Assembly: GCA_050486545.1 (NCBI GenBank)
Contig: JBJHDM010000079.1
Span: 1-12,099 of the forward strand
From: DAOMNN01 sp050486545
GTDB lineage: Bacteria; Pseudomonadota; Gammaproteobacteria; Burkholderiales; Rhodocyclaceae
DNA: 12,099 nt
Reading direction: 5' to 3'
The notes below the pieces were generated by a model. That model was not told where the DNA came from, did no database searches, and was given only the letters and a program-made list of their open reading frames with translations. Made by a program: the position numbers and the translations under genes. Of the stretch, positions 6,628-12,099 are shown in pieces (position 1 is the first letter of the stretch; every line of letters begins with the position of its first letter).

Positions 6628-6954
6628 ATGCGAACCACACACCTTCTTTCCATCCTCTTGATCAGCGCCGGAATCGTCACGGGCGGTGCATTGCTCACTC
6701 CGGTATTCGCCCAGAATGCCAGCACCACGACCGCCGGATCAAGCCTCTCGTCCAGTTCGAACTGGCTGACCATCCCCGAGCTGATCCAGCGACTCGAGTC
6801 ATCCGGCTATCGCGACTTCCGCGAGATCGAGCGCGAATCCGACAGCTACGAGGTCAAGGCCACCGATCCGGAAGGACGCCGTGTCGAGATCTATGTAGAC
6901 CCGGTCACCGCCGAAGTCCTCAAGACCGAAATCAAGCGCGACAAGCGCTCCTGA
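6628..6954 (+). CDS. Periplasmic PepSY-domain protein (leads the rightward operon)
   Basis: 108 residues from the ATG that follows GAGGAGA (6614-6620) by seven bases. Residues 1-28 form a signal peptide cleaved after VFA. A Ser/Thr-rich linker (31-45) leads to a PepSY domain (about 46-100): WLTIPELIQRLESSGYRDFREIE, SYEVKATDPEGRRVEIYVD, PVTAEVLK. The pattern is close to the PepSY_2 subtype, exported and about 80 residues when mature. An in-frame ATG at 6529 would add 33 residues, but it would hide the signal peptide and place coding sequence over the operator, so I reject it. It is transcribed away from the other PepSY gene and first in a unit with a membrane haem protein. It could modulate that protein or bind metal or a protein partner; its function is not known. 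Confidence 0.82.
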   Translation: MRTTHLLSILLISAGIVTGGALLTPVFAQNASTTTAGSSLSSSSNWLTIPELIQRLESSGYRDFREIERESDSYEVKATDPEGRRVEIYVDPVTAEVLKTEIKRDKRS

Positions 6955-6968
6955 CCGTCTTTCCGAAC

Positions 6969-6998
6969 GGCGGTCGGGGCGACGGCGGCCCGACCGCC
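6969..6998 (+). repeat. Strong intergenic hairpin between PepSY and membrane haem genes
   Basis: GGCGGTCGGG (6969-6978) and CCCGACCGCC (6989-6998) form a perfect 10-bp stem with a ten-base loop, 15 bp after the PepSY stop. No T-run follows, so full termination is unlikely. It could protect the PepSY message and give more PepSY than downstream protein. Confidence 0.55.
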
Positions 6999-7039
6999 AT
7001 CGGCAACCTTCACACCGACATACGAAACAGGCAACGACC

Positions 7040-7699
7040 ATGACGCTACTGGCTGGAATCATCGGACTGGTTTTCCTGGCCTGGGGCTGGGACATGACGA
7101 CCACCGGAACGGGAGCCGGCAGCCTGCCGTGGGTCGTCCGCGAACAGGGACTTTACCTGAGCGGCCTGCTCTCGATCGCGACGATGTCGCTCGCGATGGT
7201 ACTGGCCACCCGGCCGACTGCGCTCGAACGCCCTCTGGGCGGCATGGACCGGATCTACCAGGTGCACAAGTGGAGCGGAATCCTGGCAGCGGTCTTCGCA
7301 CTGGCGCACTGGCTGATCGAGATGTCCGACGATCTGATCAAGTCGATTGCCGGACGTTCCGGCCGGCCGCCGAAGGTCGAGTTCGATGGACTGCTCGACA
7401 CGCTGCGCGATGCCGGCGAGGAAGTCGGCGAGTTCGCGATCTACGTGCTGCTCGCGATGGTCGTCCTGACGCTTGTGCGGCGATTTCCCTACAGGTTCTG
7501 GCGCCCGCTGCATCGGATCATGCCGGCACTGTACCTCCTGCTCGCCTTCCATGCTGCCGTGCTCACCCCGCTCGACTACTGGACGCAACCCGTCGGCTGG
7601 CTGCTCGCCGTACTGCTCGGGGCCGGTTCGGTCGCCGCCATCCAGTCGCTCACCGGACGCATCGGGCGCGAGCGGCTCGGGCAGCCCGTTACCGGTTGA
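7040..7699 (+). CDS. Ferric-reductase/NOX-type bis-haem membrane domain protein, no flavin domain
   Basis: 219 residues with about six hydrophobic helices (roughly 1-17, 37-56, 74-94, 130-148, 158-177, 183-201). His76 and His90 are 14 residues apart on one helix and His158 and His171 are 13 apart on another, the spacing by which the ferric reductase/NADPH oxidase family holds two stacked b haems across the membrane. The block IYQVHKWSGILAAVFALAHWL fits that family. Usual bacterial homologues of this kind continue into FAD- and NAD-binding domains (over 400 residues); here the protein stops after the membrane part and no reductase domain follows, so it needs another electron donor. MsrQ is also a stand-alone haem protein of similar size, but no msrP lies nearby. 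The start has only a weak ribosome site. It is probably the redox core of the PepSY operon. Confidence 0.78.
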   Translation: MTLLAGIIGLVFLAWGWDMTTTGTGAGSLPWVVREQGLYLSGLLSIATMSLAMVLATRPTALERPLGGMDRIYQVHKWSGILAAVFALAHWLIEMSDDLIKSIAGRSGRPPKVEFDGLLDTLRDAGEEVGEFAIYVLLAMVVLTLVRRFPYRFWRPLHRIMPALYLLLAFHAAVLTPLDYWTQPVGWLLAVLLGAGSVAAIQSLTGRIGRERLGQPVTG

Positions 7700-7773
7700 A
7701 CGCAACTCACTTACCACAAGCAACGCCTTCACCACATGCCGTCACGGAACGGCCCACTCATCAGGAGAGAACC

Positions 7774-8274
7774 ATGCACATCCTTACTCGTACCACCGGC
7801 CTTGCCCCCGCCCTCGGCCTCGCATTGACGCTCGCCGCCGGCAGCGCCTGGGCAGCAACGGAGCCCGTGCGTGCACACGATCATCGAGCCACCGCAACGA
7901 CCCTCGAACTATCCCCCGGCGGCCACAAATGGCCGAGCGATGCCCCGTTGAGCCAGGCCATGCAACGTATCCGCAATGTCCTGCAGCCCGATGCCGATGC
8001 GATCCTTGCCGGCCGCCTCGACAAACGCCAGTACCGGCGGTTCGCGAAGTCGATCAACGGAGAAATCGCCACCATGGTCGCCAACTGCGGTCTGCCACCC
8101 GAGGCCGATGCGCGGTTCCACCTCATCCTCTCCGAGATGATGGACGGCGTGGCCGCCATGGAAGGCCAGGACGAGATCGGCACCCGGCAACAAGGAGCGG
8201 TGAGGATCCTATCCGCAATCGAAGCCTACGCGACGTATTTCGACGACCCGGCCCTCGCACCGGTCCGTCGCTGA
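7774..8274 (+). CDS. Conserved periplasmic helical protein of unknown function
   Basis: 166 residues after an AGGAGAG ribosome site (7763-7769). Residues 1-27 form a signal peptide cleaved after AWA. The mature protein starts with a His-bearing, low-complexity stretch (AHDH, 34-37), then appears all-helical: KWPSDAPLSQAMQRIR (52-67), a second helix around 80-100, VANCGLPPEADARFHLIL (102-119) and a C-terminal helix containing AIEAYATYFDDP. From memory this KW-x-DAPL / NC-LPP-ADA-H pattern belongs to a family of small exported proteins in beta- and gammaproteobacteria, some labelled DnrO-like, with no firm function. A four-helix bundle is likely. The single Cys105, His116 and nearby Met122, Met123 and Met129 are candidate metal or haem ligands, but there is no CXXCH. 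It is last in the rightward unit before the terminator, so it may partner the membrane haem protein. Confidence 0.6.
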   Translation: MHILTRTTGLAPALGLALTLAAGSAWAATEPVRAHDHRATATTLELSPGGHKWPSDAPLSQAMQRIRNVLQPDADAILAGRLDKRQYRRFAKSINGEIATMVANCGLPPEADARFHLILSEMMDGVAAMEGQDEIGTRQQGAVRILSAIEAYATYFDDPALAPVRR

Positions 8275-8280
8275 CTTCCC

Positions 8281-8341
8281 GGCCGCCCCGCGGCGAAGGG
8301 TGGGTCCCCCTTGCCCGTCGCCGCGGTGCGCGGCCCTTTTT
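8281..8341 (+). terminator. Intrinsic terminator ending the PepSY/haem operon
   Basis: Long imperfect hairpin: GGCCGC (8281-8286) with GCGGCC (8330-8335), CCGCGGCGA (8288-8296) with TCGCCGCGG (8318-8326), and AAGGG with CCCTT near the loop, followed by five T (8337-8341). It starts 7 bp after the helical-protein stop. Confidence 0.85.
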
Positions 8342-8362
8342 ACACCTGTGAAAGTCCCCAAC

Positions 8363-8386
8363 CGCCCGGCGCAAGCCGGGCGCTTT
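8363..8386 (+). terminator. Second hairpin, possible backup terminator
   Basis: CGCCCGGC (8363-8370), loop GCAA, GCCGGGCG (8375-8382): a perfect 8-bp stem closed by a GNRA-type tetraloop, followed by CTTTACTT. The short T stretch makes it a weaker terminator. Tandem placement 22 bp after the first suggests insulation of the downstream gene. Confidence 0.55.
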
Positions 8387-8408
8387 ACTTGCACTGCACC
8401 ATTCGATG

Positions 8409-8414
8409 GATAAT
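8409..8414 (+). promoter_or_regulatory. Possible -10 element for the DUF456 gene
   Basis: GATAAT matches five of six -10 consensus bases and follows the tandem hairpins. The -35 is unclear: TTTACT (8384-8389) is 19 bp away, TTGCAC (8389-8394) 14 bp away. The rest of 8342-8522 shows nothing else recognisable. Confidence 0.3.
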
Positions 8415-8522
8415 GGTCCACACGCCGATGTCGTCGTCCCGCCGCAGGGGAGAACTCGCCGGCTGCGAACCGATCTTCACCCGCCCCCGCCGAATGCGTA
8501 CGCTACATCATCGAGCCGAACC

Positions 8523-9002
8523 GTGACCATCCTGCTCTGGATCCTTTCCGCATTCCTGGTACTCGCCGGTTTCGCTGGCCTGGTATTGCCGGCCCTGCCG
8601 GGACCATTGATTCTCTTTGCGGGACTGTGGGTCGCGGCCTGGATCGAGGACTTCGTCTTCGTCGGCCTCGCTACGCTGGTCATCCTTGGCATCCTGGCAG
8701 TTCTCGCCTCGCTGGCCGATCTCGTCGCCGGCGCATTCGGTGCACGCCGCTACGGAGCCTCGGCGCGCTCGATTGCAGGAGCGGCGATCGGTGCCGCGGT
8801 GGGATTGCTGTTCGGCCTGCCCGGTCTGCTGCTGGGCCCGTTCGCGGGCGCCGTCGCAGGCGAGCTGTCCGCGCGCCGCGACCTCAGGGCCGCCGGCCGC
8901 GCCGGCTGGGGCGCGACGCTGGGACTGGTGATTGCAACCGCGGCAAAGCTTGCGCTGGGGGTGTCGATGGTGGGGGTGTTCCTGATGATGCGCTTGGCGT
9001 GA
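8523..9002 (+). CDS. DUF456 family membrane protein
   Basis: 159 residues using a GTG start. This hydrophobic protein has about four to five membrane segments and the DUF456 features: an opening LLWILSAFLVLAGFAGLVLPALPGP, then GARRYGASARSIAGAAIG (73-90) and GLPGLLLGPFAGAVAGEL (98-115), a Gly-rich pattern reminiscent of glycine-zipper helices. Function of the family is not established. The frame is open back to an ATG at 8406, but the family's N-terminus begins at the GTG, and the extra 39 residues are polar, Pro/Arg-rich and overlap the possible promoter. The ribosome site before the GTG is weak. It appears monocistronic, insulated upstream by terminators and convergent with paaI downstream (51-bp gap). 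Confidence 0.8.
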   Translation: MTILLWILSAFLVLAGFAGLVLPALPGPLILFAGLWVAAWIEDFVFVGLATLVILGILAVLASLADLVAGAFGARRYGASARSIAGAAIGAAVGLLFGLPGLLLGPFAGAVAGELSARRDLRAAGRAGWGATLGLVIATAAKLALGVSMVGVFLMMRLA

Positions 9003-9053
9003 TCGATGCCGCCACGCTGCCGGAGTCGGCCGTCCCCGCGCGCACGGGAAGGC

Positions 9054-9479
9054 TCAGGCCACCAGTGCGCCACCGATCGTGCGCGAGTGTCCGCGGAATT
9101 CGGCAAGGACGCTTCCGTCCTGCCGGGAGACGGTAACGTCGTAGATCCCCGAACGACCGCGCCGGACACGCTCCTGCGCCTCGGCGACGAGCACGTCGCC
9201 AACGGCGGCCGGAGCAACAAAGGTGATCGAGCACATGTGCGCCACGGCGCGCTCGTTGTGGCTGTTGCAGGCCACCGCAAGCGCCATGTCCGCCAAGGTG
9301 AAGGTTGCGCCCCCATGGCAAGTGCCATGGGCCTGCGCCATGTCGGGGCGAACCGTCATCGACAGGCGTGCCACGCCCGGCCCGACCGCCTCCAGGTCAA
9401 TGCCCAGCGTTGCCGCGAACCGGTCGTCCGCAAACATTGCATGCCCGGCCCGAACAGCCAGGTCGGTCTTCTCCTTCAT
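9054..9479 (-). CDS. paaI: PaaI-type hotdog-fold acyl-CoA thioesterase
   Basis: 141 residues, the usual PaaI length. Landmarks in order: HAMFADD (13-19), LGIDL (25-29), the active-site segment HGTCHGGATFTLADMALAVACNS (51-73) with the expected catalytic acid at Asp64, SITFVAPAAVGDVL (84-97), GIYDVTV (111-117) and the closing FRGHSRTIGG (128-137). These match Escherichia coli PaaI block by block. The enzyme hydrolyses phenylacetyl- and hydroxyphenylacetyl-CoA thioesters, releasing CoA trapped in dead-end intermediates of the aerobic phenylacetate pathway; it acts in the cytosol as a hotdog oligomer. No other paa gene is present here. Its ATG overlaps the stop of the MarR-GNAT gene by 4 bp, so it is made together with that regulator. 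The natural substrate in this setting may be another aromatic acyl-CoA. Confidence 0.88.
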   Translation of the reverse strand: MKEKTDLAVRAGHAMFADDRFAATLGIDLEAVGPGVARLSMTVRPDMAQAHGTCHGGATFTLADMALAVACNSHNERAVAHMCSITFVAPAAVGDVLVAEAQERVRRGRSGIYDVTVSRQDGSVLAEFRGHSRTIGGALVA

Positions 9480-10450
9480 GGAACGTCCTCCCCTCTGGTG
9501 GATTGCCGTAACGACAGTTCCCAGTGCTGACCAACCAGATCCTTCCCGAAGGAGTGGTGGCGCTCTTCGCCAACGAGGCGAAACCCGTTCGCCTGGTAGA
9601 TGCGACGCGCGGAAACCAGTACGTCATTGGTCCAAAGCACAAGCTTCTCGTAGCCCTTTTCGCGTGCCAAGCCCACGCATTCGGCGGTCAGGCGCGACCC
9701 GATCCCCAGACCGCGCGCAGACGGCTCCACGTAGAGGAGACGCAATTTTGCAACGGCGTTGGACTCGCGCACGAGGAAGATCGACCCGACGACTTCGCCG
9801 CGACGCTCCGCGACCCAGCAGCGCTCGCGGGAGGGGTCGTGCTGCAGTACGAAGTCCGACGCGATACGGCCGACGAGCGCCTCGAAGGTCGCGTCCCATC
9901 CCTGTTCCTGCGCATAAAGGACGCCGTGCCGATGCACGATCCAACCAATGTCCCCAACATGGGGCGGACGCAGGATGTACGGGACCGGGTCGTACGGATC
10001 TCCGGCCAGCGCTTGCTCGATCGTGCTCATCGCGCCCACAAGCCGCCGGACACCGGCCGGGGACAAAGGTGCAATCAGGTCCGCAACTTGCGCGCGTGCC
10101 GCATGGTCGAGCGGTGCGAATGCGTCCCGACCCACCGGAGTCAGGGTCAGCAGCGCCTGACGTGCGTCGGAACCTGAAGCGCCCCGCAGGATGAGTCCAC
10201 GGGATTCGAACTTCTTCAGCAGACGGCTCAGGTAGCCGGCATCCAGTCCGAGTTCCCGGCACAGGGCACTGGCCGTCAGGCTTTCACGGTGTGCAAGTTC
10301 GTAGAGTACGCGTACTTCGGTCAGCGAATACTCGCTGTGCAGCAACCCCTCCTCGAGCAGGCCGAGCAATCGCGTATAGAAGCGGTTGAAGCGACGTACC
10401 CGCTCGATCGCATCCGATGCATCGGCGGGCGTAGATGCCAATCCAGGCAT
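9476..10450 (-). CDS. MarR-GNAT fusion: regulator with acetyltransferase domain
   Basis: 324 residues. The N-terminal half (about 12-145) is a MarR winged helix: SLTEVRVLYELAHR, LTASALCRELGLDAGYLSRLLKKFESRGLI (recognition helix about 70-82), then LTLTPVGR. The C-terminal half (about 163-315) is a GNAT N-acetyltransferase with the acetyl-CoA loop ARGLGIGSRL (245-254) and the late motif ARRIYQANGFRLVGEE. Such fusions occur as predicted autorepressors in many bacteria, but the acetyl acceptor is generally unknown. The start is taken at 10450 because GGAGGA (10463-10458) lies seven bases before it; an ATG five codons upstream (10465) has no good ribosome site. Coupled to paaI downstream by a 4-bp overlap. 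A palindrome-rich AT patch sits directly upstream, suiting MarR-type autoregulation. Confidence 0.88.
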   Translation of the reverse strand: MPGLASTPADASDAIERVRRFNRFYTRLLGLLEEGLLHSEYSLTEVRVLYELAHRESLTASALCRELGLDAGYLSRLLKKFESRGLILRGASGSDARQALLTLTPVGRDAFAPLDHAARAQVADLIAPLSPAGVRRLVGAMSTIEQALAGDPYDPVPYILRPPHVGDIGWIVHRHGVLYAQEQGWDATFEALVGRIASDFVLQHDPSRERCWVAERRGEVVGSIFLVRESNAVAKLRLLYVEPSARGLGIGSRLTAECVGLAREKGYEKLVLWTNDVLVSARRIYQANGFRLVGEERHHSFGKDLVGQHWELSLRQSTRGEDVP

Positions 10451-10487
10451 GATCGTGTCCTCCATGCCCGGAGTTTCGATGTTTTAA

Positions 10488-10521
10488 TTGCTCCAGTCAA
10501 CTATTTAGTTGCTCAGAGCAA
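10488..10521. promoter_or_regulatory. Palindromic operator candidate upstream of the MarR-GNAT gene
   Basis: Two perfect inverted repeats overlap: CAACTA-TT-TAGTTG (10498-10511) and TTGCTC-A-GAGCAA (10509-10521). A further TTGCTC copy lies at 10488-10493, 21 bp (two helical turns) from the second. The surrounding 62-bp gap is AT-rich, unlike the rest of the window. MarR proteins bind such short palindromes as dimers. The minus-strand TTGACT (10500-10495) could be a -35, which the palindrome would cover; no clear -10 was found. Confidence 0.5.
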
Positions 10522-10527
10522 TAATAT

Positions 10528-11793
10528 CTATGACAGCGTGTCGTTGAGGATGTTGAAGATCCACGCCACGGCCATGAAGCCCTCCTCGCTCGTGGCGGCT
10601 TCCGACAGCCCTCCGGCCCCGGGAACGGAGACCATCGTGCGCTGGTCGGGGTCGAACTTGTACACGCCGGCGACGTGGATCGCTTCCTTGTCGTTGACGA
10701 AGCTGTAGCAGGTATTGGCGAAGATCGGTTCGGGCAGCGGCTCGCGACCGGCCAGCAACTGGGCGATCGCCGCGGCACAGACCTTGGCCTGCTGGTTGGC
10801 CATGTGCGCGGACTTGGGGGTACCGGGGGCCGACGCGATCGCATCCCCGATGATGTGGACGTTCGGGGCGACCTTCGACTCGTAGCTGAGGAAATCGACC
10901 TCGCACCAGCGGTTGTCGAGGTTGGCCAGTCCGGCCGCGCGGGCGACGTCCCCCGCACGCTGCGGCGGCACGACGTTCCAGACGTCGGCCTTGACCTCGC
11001 CGTGGACGGTGAACGTCACCTGCCCTTGCCCGGCGTTGGCCGATTCGAATTCGGCATTCGGAACATACTCGATGATGCCCTTGTATTCGTTGGCAAAGGC
11101 GGCATGGAAAAGATCCCGCTTGGCAGGAATGTCGGGATTGGAATCGAACACCAGCACCTTGCCCCGGGGATTGGCGCGCTTCATCGCATTGGCGACGAGG
11201 CAGGCACGCTCGTAGGGCCCAGGCGGGCAGCGGAACGGGAGCCTGGGGATGTGCATCGCGAACACGCCCCCTTCGGGCAGCGTGCTCAGGCGCTGGCGCA
11301 GATCCAGCGTCTGGGGGCCGGCTTTCCAGGCGTGCGGCATGATCTGGCGCGCGGAAGCCGACTCGAAGCCGGGCATCGTGTCGTAGGCGAAATCAATGCC
11401 CGGTGCGACCACAAGCCGGTCGTACTCCAGCACCTCGCCGGAGGCGAGTGCGACCTCGCGTGCATCGGTGTCGATGCCGGTCACGGAGTCGATGATCACC
11501 TGGATTCCGTGACGCGCGCGCAAGGCCTCGTGATTGCGGGTGAGGTCGCGCATGCCGAGCATGCCGCCGATGACGCGGTTGCTCATCGGGCAGGAGACGA
11601 AATTCGCATTCGCCTCGACGAGCGTGACCCGGGTCCCGGGGGACCAGTGACGGATGTACTTGGCGCAGGTCGCCCCGGCGAACCCGCCGCCGACGATCAC
11701 CACATGCGCGTTACCCGAGGCGAAGACGGACGGAGCGAAACCGCCGATCGCAGCCGCGGCGCCGGCAAGGCGCAGGAAATCGCGTCGTTGCAT
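10528..11793 (-). CDS. fccB: Flavocytochrome c sulfide dehydrogenase, flavoprotein subunit
   Basis: 421 residues. A twin-arginine-type leader (RRDFLRLAGAAAAIGGFA) exports the folded flavoprotein to the periplasm. The FAD-binding Rossmann motif VVIVGGGFAG is at 31-40. Cys68 in NFVSCPMSN lies where the flavocytochrome c family attaches FAD through a thioether. Cys189 (PFRCPPGP) and Cys362 (NTCYSF) correspond to the redox-active pair that handles sulfide. The FCSD C-terminal domain occupies about the last 65 residues. The enzyme oxidises sulfide to sulfur or polysulfide and passes electrons to its cytochrome c subunit. The start follows GGGAGG, and the cytochrome gene ends 13 bp upstream, so the order is cytochrome then flavoprotein, as in fccAB. 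SoxF is a close relative and an alternative name; no other sox genes are visible. Confidence 0.9.
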   Translation of the reverse strand: MQRRDFLRLAGAAAAIGGFAPSVFASGNAHVVIVGGGFAGATCAKYIRHWSPGTRVTLVEANANFVSCPMSNRVIGGMLGMRDLTRNHEALRARHGIQVIIDSVTGIDTDAREVALASGEVLEYDRLVVAPGIDFAYDTMPGFESASARQIMPHAWKAGPQTLDLRQRLSTLPEGGVFAMHIPRLPFRCPPGPYERACLVANAMKRANPRGKVLVFDSNPDIPAKRDLFHAAFANEYKGIIEYVPNAEFESANAGQGQVTFTVHGEVKADVWNVVPPQRAGDVARAAGLANLDNRWCEVDFLSYESKVAPNVHIIGDAIASAPGTPKSAHMANQQAKVCAAAIAQLLAGREPLPEPIFANTCYSFVNDKEAIHVAGVYKFDPDQRTMVSVPGAGGLSEAATSEEGFMAVAWIFNILNDTLS

Positions 11794-11806
11794 GCCGAAC
11801 CCTCCC

Positions 11807-12099
11807 TCAGTTCACTTTGGTGCCGAGCACATCGGCGATGCGTCGCAGTTGCTCGTCGGTATAGCCACGGGCATGCTGGTGCATCACCGTAGCCGGGCGC
11901 GCGCCGCTGCGAAAATCGTTCATGGTCTTGTAGATGATGTCCGCCGGCAGGCTCGCAAGCGGGGGCATGCCCCCCTCGGAGCGCCCTTCCGGCCCGTGGC
12001 ACGAGAAACAGGCGCTTGCCCAGACGACGGCCTGGAAGTCCTCGCGGTCGCTCGCCCGGGCCACCCCCGCGGCGAGCATGACGATGACGATGGCACTCG
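11807..12099 (-). CDS. fccA: Monohaem cytochrome c subunit of sulfide dehydrogenase (N-terminus outside window)
   Basis: The frame stays open to the right edge, so the start is not seen. Visible residues begin in a hydrophobic leader (SAIVIVMLAAGVARA), after which the mature protein of about 80 residues starts near SDRED. A single haem site CFSCH (11996-12010) is followed by GGMPPLASLP. The late segment FRSGARPATVMHQHARGYTDEQLRRIADVL resembles the FccA/cytochrome c4 type, with the Met of ATVM the likely distal haem ligand. It should sit in the periplasm and accept electrons from the FAD subunit encoded 13 bp downstream. Allochromatium FccA carries two haems; single-haem versions of this size are known as FccA or SoxE. 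An ATG at 12079 falls inside the leader and is not a convincing start. Confidence 0.75.
   Translation of the reverse strand, partial: SAIVIVMLAAGVARASDREDFQAVVWASACFSCHGPEGRSEGGMPPLASLPADIIYKTMNDFRSGARPATVMHQHARGYTDEQLRRIADVLGTKVN

Noticed and set aside
6969..6998. Intrinsic terminator after the second PepSY gene
   Set aside because: The stem is strong, but the sequence after it (ATCGGCAACC) has no T-run.
7040..7699. Calling the membrane haem protein msrQ
   Set aside because: The NOX-like His spacing does not exclude MsrQ, but there is no MsrP gene beside it and I cannot match MsrQ-specific motifs, so a symbol is not justified.
9003..9053. Terminator in the convergent gap between DUF456 and paaI genes
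   Set aside because: A short CCCG/CGGG pairing is present, but the stem is weak and no T-run follows on either strand.
10675..11892. Long open frame on the plus strand (405 codons) opposite fccB
   Set aside because: Antisense to a gene with unmistakable flavocytochrome c motifs; the composition (Gly, Asp, Arg, His) is typical of a shadow frame.

Overview
The window is GC-rich, tightly packed bacterial chromosome. Gene families point to a Gram-negative Pseudomonadota, probably a gamma- or betaproteobacterium with sulfur/redox metabolism: a flavocytochrome c sulfide dehydrogenase, an ethylbenzene-dehydrogenase-like haem protein, EnvZ/OmpR- and PhoQ/PhoP-type two-component systems, an outer-membrane barrel and a DUF456 protein. 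The exact taxon cannot be fixed from sequence alone. I see no tRNA, rRNA, CRISPR or insertion sequence.

Layout. (1) 2-1825, plus strand: the 3' end of a haem-binding ethylbenzene-dehydrogenase-like protein with a C-terminal membrane anchor, a DUF2231-like membrane protein and an outer-membrane beta-barrel. (2) 1853-6450, minus strand: five genes read leftward, namely a periplasmic PepSY protein, a PhoP-like regulator, a PhoQ-like kinase, then after an 89-bp gap an OmpR-like regulator and an EnvZ-like kinase. (3) 6451-6627: a divergent control region with four GTTCA-type half-sites in strict 11-bp phase, two facing each way. (4) 6628-8274, plus strand: a second PepSY protein, a bis-haem ferric-reductase/NOX-type membrane domain with no flavin domain, and a periplasmic helical protein, closed by a strong intrinsic terminator and a second hairpin. 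(5) 8523-9002, plus strand: DUF456 membrane protein. (6) 9054-10450, minus strand: a MarR-GNAT fusion overlapping a paaI thioesterase, preceded by an AT-rich palindromic operator. (7) 10528-12099, minus strand: flavocytochrome c sulfide dehydrogenase flavoprotein and its monohaem cytochrome, the latter cut by the window edge.

How it may work together. The centre of interest is 5438-8274. A PhoP/PhoQ-type system and one PepSY protein are transcribed away from a second PepSY protein, an orphan transmembrane haem module and an exported helical protein. The shared divergent operator has the geometry expected for an OmpR-family regulator, with a plausible -10 element 11 bp beyond each box. The simplest reading is an autoregulated envelope-sensing circuit that controls a membrane electron-transfer module. 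That reading is inference; the gene families and the repeat geometry are seen directly.
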